A stretch of 64,000 bases of DNA from Eubacteriales bacterium (GTDB lineage Bacteria > Bacillota > Clostridia > Lachnospirales > Lachnospiraceae). The position numbers and the translations under genes are program-made. Positions 60,122 through 64,000 of the stretch are shown piece by piece. Position 1 is the stretch's first letter, and the number at the start of each line of letters is the position of its first letter. The stretch covers positions 24,020 through 88,019 of the forward strand of contig JAUNGM010000018.1 in NCBI GenBank assembly GCA_030524545.1, written 5' to 3'. The notes beneath the pieces were generated by a model, which made no database searches, had not been told where the DNA came from, and was given only the letters and a program-made list of their open reading frames with translations.

Positions 60122-61903
60122 ATGAAGCTTACGGATTATATTATAAAATTTTTGACAGGAAAAGGAATCCATGACTTTTTCGGATACCAGGGAACCATGA
60201 TCGCCCATCTCGTAGATTCCGTGGAGAAAAATCCGGATGCAGTCAATCATTCCTGTTATAACGAACAGGGTGCATCCTTTGCAGCCTGCGGCTATGCACT
60301 GGCCGGGGACAGATGTGCCTGCGCCTACGCTACGAGCGGGCCGGGTGCGGTAAACCTGCTCTCCGGTGTAGCAAACGCATATTTTGACTCTCTGCCTGTG
60401 GTTTTCCTTACAGGGCAGTTGAATACGTATGAATATGAAGGGATTCCGGGATTGAGGCAGCAGGGCTTTCAGGAAATTGACATTATTTCCATGGCAAAGC
60501 CGATCACAAAATACTGCGTCCAGATACGGGAACCGGAGAAAATCGTGGAAGAGCTGAACAAGGCATACCGCATTGCCACAACAGGCAGGAAAGGTCCGGT
60601 TTTGATCGATCTGCCTATGAATATTCAGAGAAGTGAGGTTGAGCATCCGGTATATGAGATGGATGCGGAGGATGCCGACGGCATGAACAGGGAGACTGCG
60701 GACAGAGCTGCCGCTGCTGTTCTGGAGGCGCTTGGAAAGGCCGGCCGCCCGGTAATTCTTATGGGACACGGTGTGGACAGCAGGGAAAGCAGGGAAGGGC
60801 TTTTGAAATTTGCAGAACAATTTCAGATACCGGTGATCACCAGCGTGCTTGCAAAAGCTGTGATGCCATATGACCATCCGCTGAATTTTGGCTGCATCGG
60901 CGGTGCATACGGACATCGGTATGCCAATATGATTGCCAATGCCAAGAGCGATCTGCTTCTGTGCTTCGGCATTTCACTGTGTACCCGCCAAATTGGTGTA
61001 AAGGTGCATGAATTTGCAAAAAATGCGGAAATTATCCGCATGGATATAGACCCCTGTAATCTGCAGAGAAATATCCATGAAGGCGGTGAGAGGGAGCAGA
61101 AGTTTCATGTGAATACGGCGGATGTGATCGGACTTTTGAGAAACAGCAGCCTCGTGAAAGACAGTGAGACAGAGGGAACGGGTACCGTATCCAGAGCCGG
61201 GCAGGCTGAAGAATGGCTGGCTGTCTGCCGGACGATCAGAGAAAACCTTCAGGCTGTAGATGACAGTACGCCGGAACGATATCCCAACCGGGCAGTCGCC
61301 GCTTTGAGCGAATGTCTTGCAGATACTTCTGCCGTAGCAGCAGATGTCGGGCAGCATATGGTCTGGTGCTATCAGTCGTTCAGGAACAGGCGGGGGCAGA
61401 AGCTGCTGTTTTCCGGAGGGCACGGTGCTATGGGATTTGCCCTTCCGGCAGCCATTGGCGCCCATTACGCTACAGGGAAGCCGGTGGCCTGTATCTGCGG
61501 GGACGGTGCATTTCAGATGAATATTCAGGAACTGCAGTGGGTAAAAAGGGAAAACCTTCCTATCAAAATGGTCGTGATGAATAACGGTGCACTGGGCATG
61601 ATCCGTCATTTACAGAAAGATTATTTTGACAGCCTTTTTGCTGGGACAACCGACGGATGCGGGTTCTCTTCCTGTGATTTCAGCAGGGTGGCAGCAGGCT
61701 ATGGAATTGTCTCGAAGCGTATTCTGTGCGGGGAAGTACAGGAAGAAGCAGGAGAATTCCTGGAACAGGACGGTCCGATACTTCTGGAGATCATGATGGA
61801 ACACGGCACTTTTGCGTACCCTAAGACCTGCCTTGGAGAACCTGTCCACAACCAGCAGCCTTATGCGCCGAAGGAAATCTATGAGCGTCTGCTGGCTTTG
61901 TAA
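60122..61903 (+). CDS. Thiamine-diphosphate enzyme (acetolactate synthase-like)
   Basis: This 593-residue enzyme has the three ThDP domains: an N-terminal Pyr domain with catalytic Glu in CYNEQGASFAACGYALAGD, a central domain (~200-340, FGCIGGAYGHRYANMI), and a PP domain with GGHGAMGFALPAAIGAHY and the GDG-x-NN motif (ICGDGAFQMNIQELQW...MVVMNN). It resembles large acetolactate synthase subunits. The absence of ilvN/ilvC and the place between LicD-like and SDR genes suggest a specialised carboligase or decarboxylase, as with YerE-type enzymes in polysaccharide loci. RBS AGGAGG. Confidence 0.88.
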   Translation: MKLTDYIIKFLTGKGIHDFFGYQGTMIAHLVDSVEKNPDAVNHSCYNEQGASFAACGYALAGDRCACAYATSGPGAVNLLSGVANAYFDSLPVVFLTGQLNTYEYEGIPGLRQQGFQEIDIISMAKPITKYCVQIREPEKIVEELNKAYRIATTGRKGPVLIDLPMNIQRSEVEHPVYEMDAEDADGMNRETADRAAAAVLEALGKAGRPVILMGHGVDSRESREGLLKFAEQFQIPVITSVLAKAVMPYDHPLNFGCIGGAYGHRYANMIANAKSDLLLCFGISLCTRQIGVKVHEFAKNAEIIRMDIDPCNLQRNIHEGGEREQKFHVNTADVIGLLRNSSLVKDSETEGTGTVSRAGQAEEWLAVCRTIRENLQAVDDSTPERYPNRAVAALSECLADTSAVAADVGQHMVWCYQSFRNRRGQKLLFSGGHGAMGFALPAAIGAHYATGKPVACICGDGAFQMNIQELQWVKRENLPIKMVVMNNGALGMIRHLQKDYFDSLFAGTTDGCGFSSCDFSRVAAGYGIVSKRILCGEVQEEAGEFLEQDGPILLEIMMEHGTFAYPKTCLGEPVHNQQPYAPKEIYERLLAL

Positions 61904-61924
61904 AAACCGGGGAAAGGAGCGAAT

Positions 61925-62677
61925 ATGGAGCACACGCACAGAAACAGAGTTACGGCAGTGACGGGAGGAACCTCGGGAATCGGCAGAGGAATTGTAGAAA
62001 AGCTTCTTGCGCATTCCGAAGAGGGAGACCGGATATTTGTAAATTATGCCCACAATGAGCAGCGTGCGCAGGCGTTTATAGAAAGCCTGCCGCCAAAGCA
62101 CAGGGAGAAGATTCTGCTGGTAAAGGCGGACATGTCTTCTTATGAAGCCATGCTTTCCTTTGTAAAAGAAATCAAAGCCCGGACAGGGTATGTAGACTGG
62201 CTGGTGTGCAACGCAGGAATCAGCACATACGCCAGGTATGAAGACTATACATTTGAAGAATGGACAAAAATCGTAAATACGAATCTGTCCGTTCCCGTAT
62301 TTCTGGTGAAGGAGCTTCGTCCGATCATGAATGAAGGGGGAAGAATTCTTTTTATGGGTTCCTATGCGGGACGGCAGGCATATTCATCATCTCTTGTCTA
62401 TGGCGTGACCAAGGCGGCTATTCATTTCCTTACCAAGTCCCTGGTAAAAGAATTTGAGCCAAAGGGGATTACCGTCAATGCTATTGCCCCTGGCTTTATT
62501 CAGACCCCCTGGCACGAAAACCGCAGCCGGGAAAGCTATGACCGTATTAATAAAAAGATTGCCCTTCACCGGTTCGGAGAGATCGGGGATGTGGCGGATC
62601 TGGCATACTGTATTCTCACGAATGGATATATGAATGGAAGTATTGTGGATATCCATGGAGGATATGATTATTTTTAA
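61925..62677 (+). CDS. Short-chain dehydrogenase/reductase
   Basis: This 250-residue classical SDR has the cofactor loop VTGGTSGIGRGI, ADMSS, the NAG motif VCNAGISTYAR, a catalytic Ser in FMGSYAGRQAY, YGVTKAAIHF (catalytic Tyr and Lys) and NAIAPGFIQTPW. Loop residues after the Gly motif do not settle NAD or NADP preference. It is 21 bases after the thiamine-diphosphate enzyme and may reduce its keto product. A ribosome site GGAAAGGAG lies before the ATG. No LicD or transport gene follows. Confidence 0.92.
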   Translation: MEHTHRNRVTAVTGGTSGIGRGIVEKLLAHSEEGDRIFVNYAHNEQRAQAFIESLPPKHREKILLVKADMSSYEAMLSFVKEIKARTGYVDWLVCNAGISTYARYEDYTFEEWTKIVNTNLSVPVFLVKELRPIMNEGGRILFMGSYAGRQAYSSSLVYGVTKAAIHFLTKSLVKEFEPKGITVNAIAPGFIQTPWHENRSRESYDRINKKIALHRFGEIGDVADLAYCILTNGYMNGSIVDIHGGYDYF

Positions 62678-62705
62678 ATGAGCAGAAAAAAATACAATCA
62701 TTTAC

Positions 62706-62734
62706 TTGATTAAAGCACAAAAGCGTGGTATAAT
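62706..62734 (+). promoter_or_regulatory. Promoter of the branched-chain-type binding protein
   Basis: TTGATT (62706-62711), a 17-base spacer and a perfect TATAAT (62729-62734) precede the gene by about 60 bases. It looks like a strong sigma-A-type promoter. Confidence 0.75.
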
Positions 62735-62796
62735 CTGTAACATGTTTTGGAAGTGAAAACAAATGTCTTTGTGGCAAAAACAAGGAGGAGAAAGAG

Positions 62797-63960
62797 ATGA
62801 AGAAAAAATTAATGTCTGTTTTGATGGCAGCAGCTATGGTGGCAGCAACAGCCGTTCCAACGTTTGCAGCAGATACTGTGAAGATCGGTGTTTATGAGCC
62901 GGCATCCGGTGACAACGGCGCAGGCGGCAAGCAGGAAACACTGGGTATCCAGTATGCAAACAGCCTGACCCCTACCGTAGAGATTGACGGAACAGAATAT
63001 AATGTAGAACTGGACATCGTAGACAACGAGTCCTCCAATGACAAGGGACCATCCGCTGCATCACAGCTTGTCAGTGACGGCGTATCCATCGTACTTGGTT
63101 CCTATGGTTCCGGTGTATCCATCGCAGCATCCGACATCTTTAAAGACGGCGGTGTTCCTGCAATGGGCGTTACATGTACCAACCCGCAGGTAACACAGGG
63201 AAATACCCATTATTTCCGTATCTGCTTCCTTGACCCGTTCCAGGGTACCGTACTTGCAAACTTTGCAAACGAAAAATTCGAAGCAAAGAAAGCATACGTT
63301 CTGACCAAGCTTGGCGATGACTATTCCGCAGGTCTTGGACATTACTTCTCCAAAGCGTTTGAAGAACTCGGCGGCGAAGTGATCGCGGAAACTTTCCCGG
63401 AAGGAAACAGCGATTTTGCATCCTATATCACATCTGCTAAGAATGCAGAGGCAGACGTATTCTTTGCACCTGTATCCACAGAAGCAGCAGCCCTGATCAT
63501 TGAGCAGGCAGCTTCCCAGGGAATGGAAATTCCGATGATGGCCGGCGATACCTGGGATTCCAACGTTATCTTAAATGCAGCAAAAGGCAAAGACGTTCAG
63601 ATTTATGTAACAACCTTCTATCAGGAAGGCGGAAACGCTGAATTTGACGAAGGAATGAAAGGATACATCAACTCTGATTCCACTGCAAAAGCAAACAACG
63701 GCGGCGACGATACGATCGCAGCAGTATCCGCAATGGGATTTGATGCTTACTATGTAGCTCTGGAAGCAATCAAAGCAGCAGGTTCCGCAGATCCGGCAGC
63801 AGTAAACGAAGCACTCTGGAACGTAGAGTATGACGGCGTTTGCGGTAAAGTCGTATTTGATTCCGAAAACGGTGATGCCCAGAGAGATACCGCTTATGTA
63901 AAAACTGCCAACACCGAATCCGGTGCGTGGGAATTTGTCGGAGAGCAGGGTATCAACTAA
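62797..63960 (+). CDS. Branched-chain amino-acid-type ABC binding protein
   Basis: This 387-residue Peripla_BP_6 protein has a Sec signal (KKKLMSVLMAAAMVAATAV, cleavage likely after TFA) with no lipobox cysteine. The mature part has VKIGVYEPASGDNGAGGKQE, NESSNDKGPSAASQLVSDGV, a binding segment LGSYGSGVSIAASDIFKDGG and TYVKTANTESGAW-like C-terminus. It is the LivJ/LivK layout; the ligand could be a branched-chain amino acid or another small molecule. Codon use looks like that of highly expressed genes. Permease and ATPase genes would be expected just beyond the window end; the last 40 bases hold nothing recognisable. Confidence 0.9.
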   Translation: MKKKLMSVLMAAAMVAATAVPTFAADTVKIGVYEPASGDNGAGGKQETLGIQYANSLTPTVEIDGTEYNVELDIVDNESSNDKGPSAASQLVSDGVSIVLGSYGSGVSIAASDIFKDGGVPAMGVTCTNPQVTQGNTHYFRICFLDPFQGTVLANFANEKFEAKKAYVLTKLGDDYSAGLGHYFSKAFEELGGEVIAETFPEGNSDFASYITSAKNAEADVFFAPVSTEAAALIIEQAASQGMEIPMMAGDTWDSNVILNAAKGKDVQIYVTTFYQEGGNAEFDEGMKGYINSDSTAKANNGGDDTIAAVSAMGFDAYYVALEAIKAAGSADPAAVNEALWNVEYDGVCGKVVFDSENGDAQRDTAYVKTANTESGAWEFVGEQGIN

Positions 63961-64000
63961 TTTCAGCTTTTATTATTAGCTATACCTTATCAGGTATACC

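Noticed and set aside
60122-61903. Thiamine-diphosphate gene as the standard ilvB of branched-chain synthesis
   Set aside because: No ilvN, ilvC or ilvD nearby and no leader; its neighbours are surface-polymer genes. Not fully excluded, so kept as a specialised-enzyme hypothesis.

Overview
The window looks like a chromosome segment from a gut Clostridia bacterium, most likely Lachnospiraceae. This is inferred from Gram-positive gene families (VanRS-like two-component system, TagGH-type exporter, CDP-glycerol polymerases, LicD), strong AGGAGG-type ribosome sites, frequent TTG/GTG starts, and the nan, FeoAB and GlgCD gene sets. No rRNA, tRNA, CRISPR array or insertion-sequence transposase was seen.

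Region 1 (1 to about 10,070) is the right-hand part of a myovirus-like prophage or tail element. It holds the tape-measure C-terminus, baseplate hub, wedge and J proteins, a repeat-bearing tail protein, a collar/fibre adaptor and a receptor-binding fibre. Attached is a complete diversity-generating retroelement (DGR) in the order variable repeat (VR), Avd-like accessory gene, template repeat (TR), reverse transcriptase. VR and TR share 97 bases and differ at only four, all adenines in TR. A small coiled-coil gene overlapping the RT gene, an adenine methylase and an HTH repressor follow. This is the most striking system in the window.

Region 2 (10.1-16.97 kb) is signalling: a diguanylate cyclase and a c-di-GMP phosphodiesterase that overlap by 4 bases, then a convergent histidine kinase/response regulator pair. 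Region 3 (17.2-28 kb) holds a GtrB-like glycosyltransferase with a YfhO-like membrane protein, a domain-swapped GH3 glycosidase, a DUF4143 ATPase preceded by three phased repeats, a secreted nuclease, an esterase and purC. Between purC and the next gene is a decayed or frameshifted small gene flanked by a short direct repeat.

Region 4 (28.5-36.2 kb) is a sialic-acid (nan) cluster: an RpiR regulator and ROK kinase on one strand, and a binding protein, two permeases, NanE, NanA and an SGNH esterase on the other. Together these would import and possibly deacetylate sialic acid, split it to ManNAc and pyruvate, and feed aminosugar metabolism. Region 5 (36.4-47.6 kb) is housekeeping: FeoAB, an FAD dehydrogenase, a MarR regulator, a Cu/Zn-SOD-like protein, a vitamin B6 ECF transporter plus kinase, a TatD-linked radical SAM protein, glycogen GlgC/GlgD, and a CmpB-type membrane protein with 11-residue repeats.

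Region 6 (47.7-62.7 kb) is a cell-surface phosphopolymer locus: CDP-glycerol-type transferases (one fused to a glycosyltransferase), a TagGH-like exporter, an acyltransferase, a cytidylyltransferase fused to a Gfo/Idh-like domain, a LicD protein, a second LicD-like protein without the catalytic aspartates, a thiamine-diphosphate enzyme and a short-chain reductase. The last five look like one operon and may make and attach an unusual CDP-activated small molecule. The window ends with a branched-chain amino-acid-type binding protein.
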